A stretch of DNA of 48,133 bases from Planctomycetota bacterium. GTDB lineage: Bacteria > Planctomycetota > UBA1135 > GCA-002686595. How positions within the stretch are numbered: position 1 is the stretch's first letter; every line of letters begins with the position of its first letter. Positions 1 through 8,214 of this stretch are shown here, piece after piece. Made by a program: the position numbers and the translations under genes. The notes under the pieces are model-generated. The model saw only the letters and a list, made by a program, of their open reading frames with translations, did no database searches and was not told the origin of the DNA. The stretch spans positions 1 to 48,133 of the forward strand of contig VGYZ01000027.1 of the NCBI GenBank assembly GCA_016872795.1, read 5' to 3'.

Positions 1-1
1 G

Positions 2-607
2 ACACGCGGCCTGTGGGGCGCGCTGCGCGGGCTCGCCAAGGGACTTGGGCAAAACCAGCCGGTGTACGCCGAGGGCACGCAGGCGATGACGACGATGGAA
101 GGCTTGCGCGGACTGATGACGACCGGCGGAGCGGCGGGCTTGCCCGCGGGAGTGTGGATTCTCATCGCTGTCGCATTGCTCCTGGGCCTCGCGATGCGCT
201 CGACGGTGTTCGGGCGACATGTGCTCGCGATCGGATCGAACGAGGAGACGGCGCGGCTGTGCGGTCTGCGCGTCGAGCGCACCAAGGTGCTCGTGTATGT
301 GCTCGCGCTCACCTGCGCGGGCATCGCGGCCGTCTTGCAGACCGCGTATCTCTCGATGGGCGATCCCACGACGGCGCAGGGCTACGAGCTCAAGGTGATT
401 GCGGCCGTCGTCATCGGAGGCGCGAGCCTCTCGGGCGGGCAGGGCTCGATCGCAGGTACGCTCGTCGGCGCGCTGATCATGACGGTGGTCGACAATGGCT
501 GCACGAAGCTCGGGCTCGACAACTGGGTGCAAGAGCTCGTGACCGGTGGAATCATCGTCGCGGCGGTCGCGCTCGATCGCCTGCGCGCGCGGAGCTCGGC
601 AACATGA
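2..607 (+). CDS. Sugar ABC transporter permease (RbsC/BPD_transp_2 family), 5' end outside window
   Basis: C-terminal 201 residues of an inner-membrane permease for a ribose-type sugar importer. The reading frame is open from base 2, so the true start lies upstream of the window; the GTG at 62 is internal. The first residues (RGLAKGLGQNQPV) match the 'RGLA.G' loop of RbsC-like permeases. Hydrophobic segments follow (WILIAVALLLGLAMRS, VLVYVLALTCAGIAAVLQT, VIAAVVIGGASLSGGQGSIAG), including the family's conserved 'R..VFGRHVLAIGSNEETARLCGL' region, which corresponds to the cytoplasmic coupling loop. The stop overlaps the ATG of cutC, so the two are probably co-translated. The sugar cannot be told from the sequence; the downstream fucosidase and mutarotase make a deoxy-sugar plausible. 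Confidence 0.88.
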   Translation, partial: TRGLWGALRGLAKGLGQNQPVYAEGTQAMTTMEGLRGLMTTGGAAGLPAGVWILIAVALLLGLAMRSTVFGRHVLAIGSNEETARLCGLRVERTKVLVYVLALTCAGIAAVLQTAYLSMGDPTTAQGYELKVIAAVVIGGASLSGGQGSIAGTLVGALIMTVVDNGCTKLGLDNWVQELVTGGIIVAAVALDRLRARSSAT

Positions 608-1224
608 CGCTGCTCGAGGTGGTCGTCGATTCGACCGCGGATCTGCGGCGCGCGGAGGAAGGCGGCGCCCAGCGCATCGAGCTGTGCTCACGGCTCGAAG
701 TCGGCGGCGTCACGCCGACCCGCGGCCTGCTCGAACTGGCACAGGCGCAGTCGAAGCTCCCGCTGTGCGTGATGGTGCGGCCGCGCGGCGGCGACTTCAC
801 CTACGACGCGGCCGAGCTCGACTCGATGCGCGAGAACATCGCGTGGCTCAAGGAGCGCAAGGTGATGGCGGTCGTGTTGGGCGTGCTGCGCGCGGATCGC
901 ACGCTCGACATCGAGCGCATGCGCGAGTTCGTCGCGCTCGCGCGTCCGCTCAAGGTGACCTGCCACCGCGCGTTCGATCGCACACCGGACACGCTCGCGG
1001 CGCTCGACGAGCTCATCGCGCTCGGTGTCGACCGAGTGCTCACCACCGGAGGTGCGAGCGACGCTCACGCGGGTCGGCGGGTGCTGCGCAAGCTCGTCGA
1101 GCGCGCCCGCGGCCGCATCGTCGTGCTCGCTGGCGGCGGAGTGCGCGCCCACAACTGGCGCGAAATCGTCGCCGATGGCGGCGTGCGCGAGATCCACAGC
1201 TCGACGGTGTTCCCGCTGGACTGA
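604..1224 (+). CDS. cutC: CutC family protein
   Basis: 206-residue TIM-barrel protein of the CutC family, historically linked to copper homeostasis, though the biochemical role in bacteria is unsettled. Family signatures are visible: the N-terminal 'LEVVVDS..DLRRAEEGGAQRIELCS.LEVGGVTPT', then 'VMVRPRGGDF.Y', 'VTCHRAFDRT' and 'RVLTTGGASDA', ending in 'GGGVRAHN' and 'REIHSS'. Length fits the shorter members of the family. The start ATG at 604 shares its bases with the stop of the preceding permease (ATGA overlap), which fixes the start and argues for one operon. Cytosolic; no signal peptide. The longer frame upstream of 604 is a shadow of the permease. Confidence 0.92.
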   Translation: MTLLEVVVDSTADLRRAEEGGAQRIELCSRLEVGGVTPTRGLLELAQAQSKLPLCVMVRPRGGDFTYDAAELDSMRENIAWLKERKVMAVVLGVLRADRTLDIERMREFVALARPLKVTCHRAFDRTPDTLAALDELIALGVDRVLTTGGASDAHAGRRVLRKLVERARGRIVVLAGGGVRAHNWREIVADGGVREIHSSTVFPLD

Positions 1225-1240
1225 ACGCGCTCCGAGCGGC

Positions 1241-1246
1241 TATCAC
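1241..1246 (+). promoter_or_regulatory. -10-like element (TATCAC) just upstream of the M60 gene
   Basis: The hexamer ends 7 bases before the ATG at 1254. It is one of a recurring set of TANNNT-like hexamers at the same distance from starts in this window, which would give a leaderless transcript. No clear -35 element is visible. Confidence 0.45.
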
Positions 1247-1253
1247 AGGCGAC

Positions 1254-3452
1254 ATGCGCTTCCTGCTGCCCATCGCGACCCTCCTCGCCGCGCTCCCCGC
1301 TGCGACCGCTCGAGCGCAGGACGACGCCGCGAAGCTCACCGAAGGCGTGAAGCTGTTCGAGCGCGTCGGCGTTCCCGGTCCGCTCGCGGTGTTCGGGGAC
1401 AAGGCCTTTGTGATCGTGGCGGCCGAGCATGCGGGCGTGCGCGCGGCCATCGTCGCGGGTGGGCGCATCGGAAGCGGGCGCGTCGTCGTGTTCGGACACA
1501 ACGGCTACGCGGGCCCGGCGGCCAAGCGGCCCGGAGAGACGCCACGGCTCATGAAAGCGCTCGTCGAGTGGACTGCGAAATCGAAGGCCCGCACGCTGAA
1601 GGTGGGCACATATGGGGGCATGTTCGGCGGCCTGTTTCAGGAGGCCGGCTTCGACGTCGTCGAGCTGCCGCGCGGGGCCAAGCCCAACGGCGTCGACAAG
1701 CTCTCGCTGATCGGCTGCTCGCCGCTGTCGCTCACGGCGGAGGAAGCGGCGTGGCTCGGCGACTGGGTTGCGAGCGGCGGTGGACTGCTGTGCGGCGACA
1801 CTCCGTGGGGCTGGCTGCAGGGGCACCGCGGGACGCGCATCGAGCAGCAGCCGGGGCAGGGCCTGATCGCTCGCGCCGGCATCGCCTACGCGGACGGCCT
1901 CACTGGCGCGACGGACCCAAGCGGCCACATCGCCGTGGGTCCGATCGCGCCGCTCTTGCACGCGGCGCGCGCGCTGGACTTGATGATCGGACTCGATGCA
2001 GGCACGGCGACCGCCAGCGAGGCGGACATCGCGCAAGCCCATGGCGCGCTGCAACTGGCGCTGCGCTGGATGCCCGACGGCGAGGTCACGTTCCGCGAGA
2101 AGCTCGAGCGGCTGGTCAAGACACGCGAGGCGCAGCTCGTGGCGACCGAATCGCGGCCGATGCGGCGCAGCGAAACGCTGCCGCGCGCGCTCTTGGGCAT
2201 CCAGCTCGAGATGCTGCGGCGCCTGCCGACCTCGAAGGTGCGCGCCCACGAGAGTGCCGCCGACTTCCCCGGCGACGTGGAGGCCCTGCCGCAAGTCATC
2301 GCGCTCGAAATCGACACGTCGTTGGGTGGATGGCACTCGACCGGCGCGTACGCGCGGCCCGGCGCCAAGATCGAATTGCAGTTGCCGAGCGACGCGCTCG
2401 GCCGCGGATTCAGCCTGCGCATCGGATGCCACACCGACACGCTGTGGCACTTGGACGAGTGGAAGCGCGTGCCGGAGATCGCGCTGGAGGTTCCGGCGCT
2501 CGAGAAGCTCACCACCGCGGCCAATCCGTTCGGTGGGCCGGTGTACGTCGTGGTACCCGAGGGCTGCACGGCCGGACGACTGCGCGTGCAAATGCGCGGC
2601 GCGATTCCGGCGCCGCGATTCCTGCTCGGCGAGACGACGCGCGAGGCGTGGCTCACCGTGCAGCGCACGCGACCGGCGCCGTGGGCCGAGATCGGCTCGC
2701 GCAAGCTCGTGATCAGCGTGCCGTCGAGCGCGATTCGCTCGCTCGAGGATCCCGAGGCGCTGATGCGGTTTTGGGACACGATCCTCGACGCGCAGGCCGA
2801 GCTGGTCGGCATTTCGAAGGACCGGCCGCGGCCCGAGCGCTTCGTCGCCGATCGCCAGATCAGCGCGGGCTACATGCACTCTGGCTATCCGGTGATGACG
2901 CACCTCGATGTCATCGACTCGGTCGTGAACCTCGCGCAGCTCCAGACGGGCGATGGCATGTGGGGCTTCGTGCACGAGCTCGGGCACAACTTGCAACGCG
3001 GCGAGTGGACCTTCGATGGCACGGGCGAAGTCACCAACAACGTCATCGGGCTCTACTCGCTGGAGCGATGCTGCAAGCTGCCGGAAGGCGAGCGCGGACA
3101 TCCGGGCGTGAACCAGCCGCCGTCGCTCGAGAACTACATCGCGAACGGCGCCCAGTTCGCGCAGTGGCAGTCCGACCCGTTCCTCGCCCTCTCGATGTAC
3201 GTGCAGGTCCGCGACGCGTTCGGCTGGGAACCGTTCCGCAAGGCGTTCGCGAACTACATCCCGCTGTCGAAGGACGAGCGGCCGCAGGGCGACGACGAGA
3301 AGCGCGACGCGTGGCTCGTGCGGCTCTCGGAAGCGACCGGCAAGAACCTCGGCCCGTTCTTCCAAGCATGGGGCGTGCCGACGAGCGAGAAGGCGCGCAA
3401 GCTCGTCGAGCGTCTCCCGAAGTGGCTGCCCGACGCGCTCGCCGGCAAATAG
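1254..3452 (+). CDS. Secreted M60-family (enhancin/TCAF-like) zinc metallopeptidase
   Basis: 732-residue exported protein with an N-terminal signal peptide (LLPIATLLAALPAATARAQ). The zinc motif HELGH is at residues 574-578, with the M60 second glutamate downstream in 'GTGEVTNN', giving the HEXXH-x(8+)-E pattern of PF13402 peptidases. The N-terminal half carries 'GCSPLSLTAEEAAWLGDWV' and 'GGGLLCGDTPWGW', a layout shared with TCAF/FAM115-type M60 proteins. M60 peptidases of gut bacteria cut mucin-type O-glycoproteins; the GH95-like and sialidase-like neighbours fit that role, but the substrate is inferred. Seven of the 17 ACGT sites in the window are here, unlike every neighbour, suggesting recent acquisition. 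Start ATG 1254 is supported by the signal peptide and the adjacent -10 element. Confidence 0.85.
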   Translation: MRFLLPIATLLAALPAATARAQDDAAKLTEGVKLFERVGVPGPLAVFGDKAFVIVAAEHAGVRAAIVAGGRIGSGRVVVFGHNGYAGPAAKRPGETPRLMKALVEWTAKSKARTLKVGTYGGMFGGLFQEAGFDVVELPRGAKPNGVDKLSLIGCSPLSLTAEEAAWLGDWVASGGGLLCGDTPWGWLQGHRGTRIEQQPGQGLIARAGIAYADGLTGATDPSGHIAVGPIAPLLHAARALDLMIGLDAGTATASEADIAQAHGALQLALRWMPDGEVTFREKLERLVKTREAQLVATESRPMRRSETLPRALLGIQLEMLRRLPTSKVRAHESAADFPGDVEALPQVIALEIDTSLGGWHSTGAYARPGAKIELQLPSDALGRGFSLRIGCHTDTLWHLDEWKRVPEIALEVPALEKLTTAANPFGGPVYVVVPEGCTAGRLRVQMRGAIPAPRFLLGETTREAWLTVQRTRPAPWAEIGSRKLVISVPSSAIRSLEDPEALMRFWDTILDAQAELVGISKDRPRPERFVADRQISAGYMHSGYPVMTHLDVIDSVVNLAQLQTGDGMWGFVHELGHNLQRGEWTFDGTGEVTNNVIGLYSLERCCKLPEGERGHPGVNQPPSLENYIANGAQFAQWQSDPFLALSMYVQVRDAFGWEPFRKAFANYIPLSKDERPQGDDEKRDAWLVRLSEATGKNLGPFFQAWGVPTSEKARKLVERLPKWLPDALAGK

Positions 3453-3456
3453 GCGC

Positions 3457-5661
3457 TCAGCGTCGGCGCAGTTCGACGCCCGCGCCGGATGCGAGCTCCA
3501 CGAAGAGGTCGTTTCCCGAGCGCGACACGGGCGCGCCGAGCGCGTCGAAAGCTGCTCCGCCAAACGGATCTCGCAGACGCACTCGGCCGCCGCGCTCGGC
3601 GTGGAGCTTCACGCGCGTGGTGCGACCTGCGCGGCGAGTCGCTGACACCCGCAAGGCGCCTTCGGCGCGCAAGCTCTCGAACTCGACATCCTGCCAGCGC
3701 GCGCTCGTAGCGGGAAAGACGCGCACGACTCCGCCCCACGACTGCAGCAGCATTTCGTGCACGGCCTGCGCCGCGAGCATGTTGCCCTCGAGCGTGAACG
3801 GCCGGTATGTGAACTTCGAGTGGCCTTGGCCCGACTGGTCGCCGTTCAGGTGGAAGCCGTTGCGTCCGGTGAAGGCGAGGTAGATCTCGAGATGGGCGAG
3901 TGCGGCATCGGCACGCCCTGCTCGAGCGAGCATGCAGGCCATCCACGAGAAGCTGTAGCCCGTCCACCAGTCCGTGCCGTGCGCGAGGATCGCGTCCAGA
4001 GTCGCGTCGACGAGCTTGCGCTCCGCTTCCCCGCCTTCGACAGACACGAGTCCGAGCGGATGCAGCGCGAGGGCATGCGAGAAGTGACGATGCGACTCCG
4101 CGTAGGGCACACTTCGTGCAATCGTGAGTGCGCCGGTCGCTGCGTCGATGTCGAGCGGCTCGAGGCGCTCGAGCAGTGCACGCCAACGTGTCGCGTCGTC
4201 CTTGCGCTCCAGTTCCTCCGCCTGCCGCGCGAGCGCGCCGAAGAGCCAGCGCAGGAGCGACTGGTCGTAGTTCGAGTTCGGCGCGAGCCACGAACGCTGC
4301 GAGTTGTCGAACATCTCCGGACTCGACGAGAGCGGCAGTCGCAGCGCGCCACTGTCCGCTGGTTCGAGCAACGCAGCGAGAGCCGATCCGGCGCGCGAGC
4401 ACCACGGATACGCCGTGCGCGCGAGGAACTCGCGATCCTGTGTGTAGCGCCAGTGCTCGTCGAAGAGAAACGCGAGCCACGCCGTGTTCGTCGGCGAGAG
4501 CGAGTACTGGCCCCAGCCCCCCATCGCGCGACCGCCGAGCGTCATCACCCCGGGCACGACCAAGCCCCGAACACCGTAGAAATCGCGAGCGAAGCGCTCG
4601 AAACGCGGGGTGAGGGCGTCGAGGTGCGCGAGGAAGCACAGGCCCGCCTGCGCATGGCCCATCGTTAGCTGTGCCCCGTAGGTCGTCTGCGTGTTGAGGT
4701 CGTTGTGGTAGTCGCCCTTCCACGGCGGAAGACCGCCGGAGTCCGCGGTCCACAGTCCTTGCAGCGCGATCGGAGCACCGCCGTGTCCGAGCTGGTCGAC
4801 GCGCGAGCCGGCTCCGTAGAGGTAGCGCGCGAGGTCGTACTGGCGCTGGACCTCAGCGTCGGGCAGGCGCACGGACGAGGCGCTCCAGTGCCGCGACCAC
4901 CACGCCGCGTGCTGCTGCCGTGCATCCTGCGGGAGCCGACGCGCGACGCGTTCGCTCATCCAGTCCGCGCTCTGCGGCTCGCCGACGATGCGCTCGACGC
5001 TCAGCGTGAATGTGACGCCCGAGGGGTCGCGTTGCTCCGCGCACGCGACCGCGTAGCTCATGGAATCCGTCGCGGGCTGCACAAACCACTGCACGGTCGC
5101 GGCTCCGCCGACGAGCGCGGGTTCGTAGCCGAGTTGCTTCACGGCCGCGGGCGCCACCAGCTTGGCGACCGGCTGTCCGCTGTCGACGCGCACGATGAGC
5201 ACGCCCGCATGGGCGTCGACACGCGCCGTCACGCGCGCGGGGGAGAGCTCGACCAGTGCCTCGGCGGTTCGCAGGTCGAGCGCGAACTCGCGCACCTCGC
5301 ATCCCTCGACGAACTCGAGTTCCAGTCGCCCGCCTGGCAGCTTCGTCGGATAGGCGACCGTGTCGTAGGGCACATCGAAGAGCTCGTGCAGCTCCTGCTG
5401 CGGGCCATGCGCCACGAGCTCCTTCATGCGCGCGTAGGTCCAGTCCTTGCGCTGCAGCGTCTGAGGCGTGCGCTCGTCCCACAGGTCGCCGCGGTCGAGC
5501 GAGAAACGCAGCGTGCGACCTTCGCCCCACACGAGCACGCCGAGTGCGCCGTCGCCGAGCGGGAGCCCGTCGTCCCAGCGGCTGACGGGAGCTGAAAGAA
5601 CGAGCGGGGCCGGCGCATGCGAGGCCTGCGCTGCGAGCGCGAGGCAGAGCCGCTCAAGCAT
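3457..5661 (-). CDS. GH95-like alpha-L-fucosidase (glycoside hydrolase)
   Basis: 734-residue secreted glycosidase with an (alpha/alpha)6-barrel of the GH95 (1,2-alpha-L-fucosidase/alpha-L-galactosidase) type. Visible family features are the N-terminal 'APVSRWDDGLPLGDGALG' and 'LDRGDLWDER', the barrel segments 'GLWTADSGGLPPWKGDYHND' and 'NTQTTYGAQLTMGH', 'SSPEMFDN', and 'HALHPLGLV'-like and 'TDWWTGYSFSWM' blocks, with 'GRNGFHLNGDQSGQG' near the end. 'MLERLCLALAAQASHA' looks like a short signal peptide. The start overlaps the end of the mutarotase gene by 8 bases, so translation is probably coupled. Fucose or a related deoxy-hexose release is inferred from the family; GH95 also contains other specificities. 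Confidence 0.85.
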   Translation of the reverse strand: MLERLCLALAAQASHAPAPLVLSAPVSRWDDGLPLGDGALGVLVWGEGRTLRFSLDRGDLWDERTPQTLQRKDWTYARMKELVAHGPQQELHELFDVPYDTVAYPTKLPGGRLELEFVEGCEVREFALDLRTAEALVELSPARVTARVDAHAGVLIVRVDSGQPVAKLVAPAAVKQLGYEPALVGGAATVQWFVQPATDSMSYAVACAEQRDPSGVTFTLSVERIVGEPQSADWMSERVARRLPQDARQQHAAWWSRHWSASSVRLPDAEVQRQYDLARYLYGAGSRVDQLGHGGAPIALQGLWTADSGGLPPWKGDYHNDLNTQTTYGAQLTMGHAQAGLCFLAHLDALTPRFERFARDFYGVRGLVVPGVMTLGGRAMGGWGQYSLSPTNTAWLAFLFDEHWRYTQDREFLARTAYPWCSRAGSALAALLEPADSGALRLPLSSSPEMFDNSQRSWLAPNSNYDQSLLRWLFGALARQAEELERKDDATRWRALLERLEPLDIDAATGALTIARSVPYAESHRHFSHALALHPLGLVSVEGGEAERKLVDATLDAILAHGTDWWTGYSFSWMACMLARAGRADAALAHLEIYLAFTGRNGFHLNGDQSGQGHSKFTYRPFTLEGNMLAAQAVHEMLLQSWGGVVRVFPATSARWQDVEFESLRAEGALRVSATRRAGRTTRVKLHAERGGRVRLRDPFGGAAFDALGAPVSRSGNDLFVELASGAGVELRRR

Positions 5662-5992
5662 GGTGGAACACCTCGCTCATCGAGGTCCACCACTCGCCGG
5701 GCGCGCGCGCGGCGAGCGGCTCCTGGCAGGGCTCCGTGAGCTTCCACCAGCGCTGGGTCTCGGGGTCCGCCGCCATGCGCGCCATGTCCGCGGCGAAGTC
5801 GCTGCCTGTGTACTCGAAGTACGCGAAGAGATAGGGACGAGCGTCGTCGAGCTGCTGCAGGAAGATCGAGTAGTTCCGCAGGTTGCACGCCGAGATGCGC
5901 GCGAGCACGCTGGGCCACACGGCGGCGTGCATGCGCACATAGTCTTCGACCTTGTCCCGCCTCAGCCGGATCACCATGCCGTAGCGCTTCAT
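5654..5992 (-). CDS. rhaM: L-rhamnose/L-fucose mutarotase family protein (DUF718)
   Basis: 112-residue cytosolic protein of the RhaM/YiiL family, which interconverts anomers of L-rhamnose (some members L-fucose). Family marks: 'MKRYGMVIRLRRDKVEDYVRMHAAVWP', 'NYSIFLQQLDDARPYLFAYFEY', and the Trp-rich C-terminal part (RWWKLTEPCQEPL, GEWWTSMSEVFHH). Length is normal for the family. It is the first gene of a two-gene unit and its last codons overlap the GH95 start. With a fucosidase as partner, L-fucose is as likely a substrate as L-rhamnose, so the symbol indicates the family only. A -10-like TACAGT ends 6 bases before its ATG. Confidence 0.88.
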   Translation of the reverse strand: MKRYGMVIRLRRDKVEDYVRMHAAVWPSVLARISACNLRNYSIFLQQLDDARPYLFAYFEYTGSDFAADMARMAADPETQRWWKLTEPCQEPLAARAPGEWWTSMSEVFHHA

Positions 5993-5998
5993 GGCGAG

Positions 5999-6004
5999 AC
6001 TGTA
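5999..6004 (-). promoter_or_regulatory. -10-like element (TACAGT) for the mutarotase-GH95 unit
   Basis: On the minus strand TACAGT ends 6 bases before the ATG at 5992, predicting a leaderless mRNA. It lies back-to-back with the element of the divergent sialidase-like gene. Confidence 0.45.
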
Positions 6005-6018
6005 GCGACTCCACGCGC

Positions 6019-6024
6019 TACAAC
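6019..6024 (+). promoter_or_regulatory. -10-like element (TACAAC) for the sialidase-like gene
   Basis: TACAAC ends 6 bases before the ATG at 6031, in the 38-base divergent gap between mutarotase and sialidase-like genes. Confidence 0.35.
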
Positions 6025-6030
6025 GGGTCC

Positions 6031-7116
6031 ATGCTCATCGCACTCGTGCTGGCTTGCACCGAGATCCGAACACTCGATCTTGCCGCAGACACCGCGCGAC
6101 AGGTGACCGTGGATCGCGACCCCGCGAAGTACCTCGGTCATCCCACCACCGCGCTCCTCGGTGACGGCCGCACGATTTTGTGCGCGTATCCGGAAGGCCA
6201 CGGCAAGGGCGCGATCCGCATCGTTCGCAGCGAGGACGGTGGCCGCACATGGGGCCAGCCGCAGCCGGTTCCGGCGAGCTTCGCCACGAGCCTGGAGACG
6301 CCGACTCTGCACCGCTTCACGCAGCGCGATGGCAGCGAGCGCGTGTTGCTGTTCTCCGGTCTCTATCCGGCGCGCATGTCGCACTCCGACGACGGCGGTC
6401 GCACTTGGACGGAGCTCGCGCCGATCGGCGAGTTCGGCGGCATCGTCGTGATGTCGTCGGTCGTGCGTCTCGCCGATGGATCGCTTGCGGCGCTCTTCCA
6501 CGACGACGGCCGTTTTCTGAAGCAGGGCGGCAAGGCGGCCGGAACCTTCACATTGCTGCAATCGGTGTCGCGCGACCTCGGGCTCACTTGGAGCGCGCCG
6601 ACGAGCCTGTGGAGCGGCTCTGAGGTGCACCTGTGCGAGCCCGGTGTCGTGCGCTCGCCGGATGGACGCGAGCTGGCGATGCTGCTGCGCGAGAATCGCC
6701 GTCGCGCGCAGTCGCATGTCATGTTGAGCGGCGACGAGGCGCGCAGCTGGAGCGCCCCACGCCCGATGAACGCCGCACTCACGGGCGATCGACATGTCGA
6801 CGCCTACGCGCTCGATGGAAGGCTGGTGCTCACCTTCCGCGACATGGCCAAGGACAGTCCCACGAAAGGCGACTGGATGGCGTGGGTCGGTCGCTACAGC
6901 GACATCGGCGCCGGAGCGAGCGGCCAGTACCGCGTGCGCCTGATGGATAACCACCACGAATACGACTGTGGCTACGCGGGGCTCGAGATCCTCGACGACG
7001 GCACCTTCGTGGCGACGAGCTACGGGCACTGGGTCAAGGGCGAAAAGCCCTACGTGGCGAGCGTTCGTTTCACGCTTGCCGAGTTCGACGCACGCGCGGC
7101 GGCGGGACCGCGCTAG
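6031..7116 (+). CDS. Sialidase-like BNR-repeat six-bladed propeller protein
   Basis: 361 residues with three recognisable Asp-box/BNR repeats (SEDGGRTWG, SDDGGRTWT, SRDLGLTWS), the blade signature of GH33 sialidases and related propellers. Other blocks, 'LCEPGVVRSPDGRELAMLLREN' and 'HEYDCGYAGLEILDDGTFVAT', resemble the BNR_2 (PF13088) exo-alpha-sialidase-like family common in planctomycetes. A weakly hydrophobic N-terminus (MLIALVLACTE) may be a short lipoprotein or signal sequence. The classical FRIP motif of true sialidases is not evident, so hydrolysis of sialic acid is not established. It is divergent from the mutarotase-GH95 pair with a 38-base gap. Confidence 0.75.
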   Translation: MLIALVLACTEIRTLDLAADTARQVTVDRDPAKYLGHPTTALLGDGRTILCAYPEGHGKGAIRIVRSEDGGRTWGQPQPVPASFATSLETPTLHRFTQRDGSERVLLFSGLYPARMSHSDDGGRTWTELAPIGEFGGIVVMSSVVRLADGSLAALFHDDGRFLKQGGKAAGTFTLLQSVSRDLGLTWSAPTSLWSGSEVHLCEPGVVRSPDGRELAMLLRENRRRAQSHVMLSGDEARSWSAPRPMNAALTGDRHVDAYALDGRLVLTFRDMAKDSPTKGDWMAWVGRYSDIGAGASGQYRVRLMDNHHEYDCGYAGLEILDDGTFVATSYGHWVKGEKPYVASVRFTLAEFDARAAAGPR

Positions 7117-7212
7117 GCCTCCCGCGAATTTTGCGGCGGTGGCTTGAAACCCCGGCGCGAAGTTTCTGTACCTGCTGCGCGTCGGCACCCGGCCGACAGG
7201 AAGCGACCCTCG

Positions 7213-7476
7213 ATGAAACCCCACCGCGGAACCCTGATCCTCGTTCTCGGCATCCTCTCGCTCGTTTGCTGCGGCCTGCTCGGCATCGCGGCGTGGCTGA
7301 TGGGCAATACGGACCTGAAGGAGATGGCGGCTGGCACGATGGACCCGACGGGACAGGGCATGACCAACGCCGGCAAGATCTGCGGCATCATCGGGACCGT
7401 GCTCACGATCCTCGGCGCGATCTTCTGCATCATGTACTTCTTCGTCGTCGTGTTGATGGCGAGCGCGCTGGCCTGA
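7213..7476 (+). CDS. Small DUF4190-like two-helix membrane protein
   Basis: 87 residues with two transmembrane helices (LILVLGILSLVCCGLLGIAAWLMG and GIIGTVLTILGAIFCIMYFF) separated by the loop 'DLKEMAAGTMDPTGQGMTNAG'. The helix-loop-helix with a 'GQGMT.AG' loop is typical of DUF4190-type small membrane proteins. I start it at ATG 7213 instead of the GTG/ATG-like codons upstream because the family begins just before the first helix. It lies 4 bases before the DUF2752 gene, a pairing seen in other bacteria. Function unknown. Confidence 0.75.
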   Translation: MKPHRGTLILVLGILSLVCCGLLGIAAWLMGNTDLKEMAAGTMDPTGQGMTNAGKICGIIGTVLTILGAIFCIMYFFVVVLMASALA

Positions 7477-7480
7477 GCGC

Positions 7481-7894
7481 GTGCGCGTCGCGCTGCGCCG
7501 CATCCCCGCCACGCGATGGCCCAGCATTCCGCGCTGGGTCATCGCGGTGCTGTTTCTGTGGGGCGCGGCCGTCGTCGGTGGCGCGTGGCTCGCGCGCCGC
7601 AGCGACATCGACTTCGTGCTGTGCCAGTTCAAACGCGTGACCGGACATCCCTGTCCCGGCTGCGGCTCGACGCGCGGCGTGCTCGCGTTGCTCGCAGGTC
7701 GACCGCTCGAGGCGTGGCTGTGGAATCCGCTCGCGATGAGCGCGCTCCTCGCATTCGCACTGCTCACGCTGCTGCGAGCCGCGACCGCGCAGCGTCTTGC
7801 GCTCGAGCTCGACCGTCGCGCACGCGTGGTCGCGTGGTCGCTCGGCGGCGCCCTCCTCGTCGCGAACTGGATCTGGCTCTGGGACCGCGCCTGA
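7481..7894 (+). CDS. DUF2752 membrane protein
   Basis: 137-residue membrane protein with the defining DUF2752 motif 'CPGCGSTRG' followed by 'LLAGRPLEAWLWNPL', and at least three hydrophobic helices (IAVLFLWGAAVVGGAWLA, ALLAFALLTLL, WSLGGALLVANWIWLW). Start is GTG at 7481, four bases after the preceding stop, so the pair is probably translated together. Function unknown. An inverted repeat GCGCGTT...AACGCGC follows the stop (about 7896-7920), but without a T run. Confidence 0.85.
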   Translation: MRVALRRIPATRWPSIPRWVIAVLFLWGAAVVGGAWLARRSDIDFVLCQFKRVTGHPCPGCGSTRGVLALLAGRPLEAWLWNPLAMSALLAFALLTLLRAATAQRLALELDRRARVVAWSLGGALLVANWIWLWDRA

Positions 7895-8005
7895 AGCGCG
7901 TTGAAGCGAAAAAAACGCGCGGGCAGGGCGTCTGAGGGCGCCGGCAGGGCCGCGCGCGCGGCTATGACACATCGAGCCCTTGTCCGCAGGGCGGGGTAGG
8001 AGCGA

Positions 8006-8011
8006 TACTCT
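8006..8011 (+). promoter_or_regulatory. -10-like element (TACTCT) ahead of the hairpin leader
   Basis: TACTCT at this spot would place the transcript start near 8018, giving a leader of about 195 bases before the GTG at 8215. A second candidate, TATGAC, is at 7963. Confidence 0.35.
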
Positions 8012-8029
8012 CTTCTGTACATCCGGAGT

Positions 8030-8171
8030 GGCCCGCGAGTGCGCGGGTCCGGCAACCTGGGAGGACATCCCAAGGTGCCAGGAGCGCCCCGCAAGGGCGA
8101 TCGATGTGGCCAGCAGGCCCCGCAAGGGTCTGACGGCAACGAAGTGTCCCGCGGCGTCCCGCAAGGGTCGC
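8030..8171 (+). ncRNA. Structured leader: five consecutive hairpins with three CCCGCAAGGG copies
   Basis: The 320-base gap 7895-8214 has no gene, but five stem-loops sit head to tail: 8030-8049 (8 bp, loop AGTG), 8051-8079 (10 bp with single-A bulges), 8085-8099 (5 bp), 8114-8132 (7 bp) and 8154-8171 (3+3 bp around one mismatch). The last three share the exact 10-mer CCCGCAAGGG at 8088, 8119 and 8158, putting CGCAA or a GCAA tetraloop at each tip. Pairing was done by hand. Whether it is a cis-acting leader, a separate small RNA or a protein-binding array is not known; no known riboswitch class is recognised. Confidence 0.4.
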
Positions 8172-8214
8172 AGCGCTCCGGTGGAGTTCCCCGTCTCCGA
8201 CAGAGGACACCACC

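Noticed and set aside
6031..7116. True GH33 sialidase with a defined sialic-acid activity
   Set aside because: Asp boxes are present but the FRIP arginine motif is not evident, so only sialidase-like is claimed.
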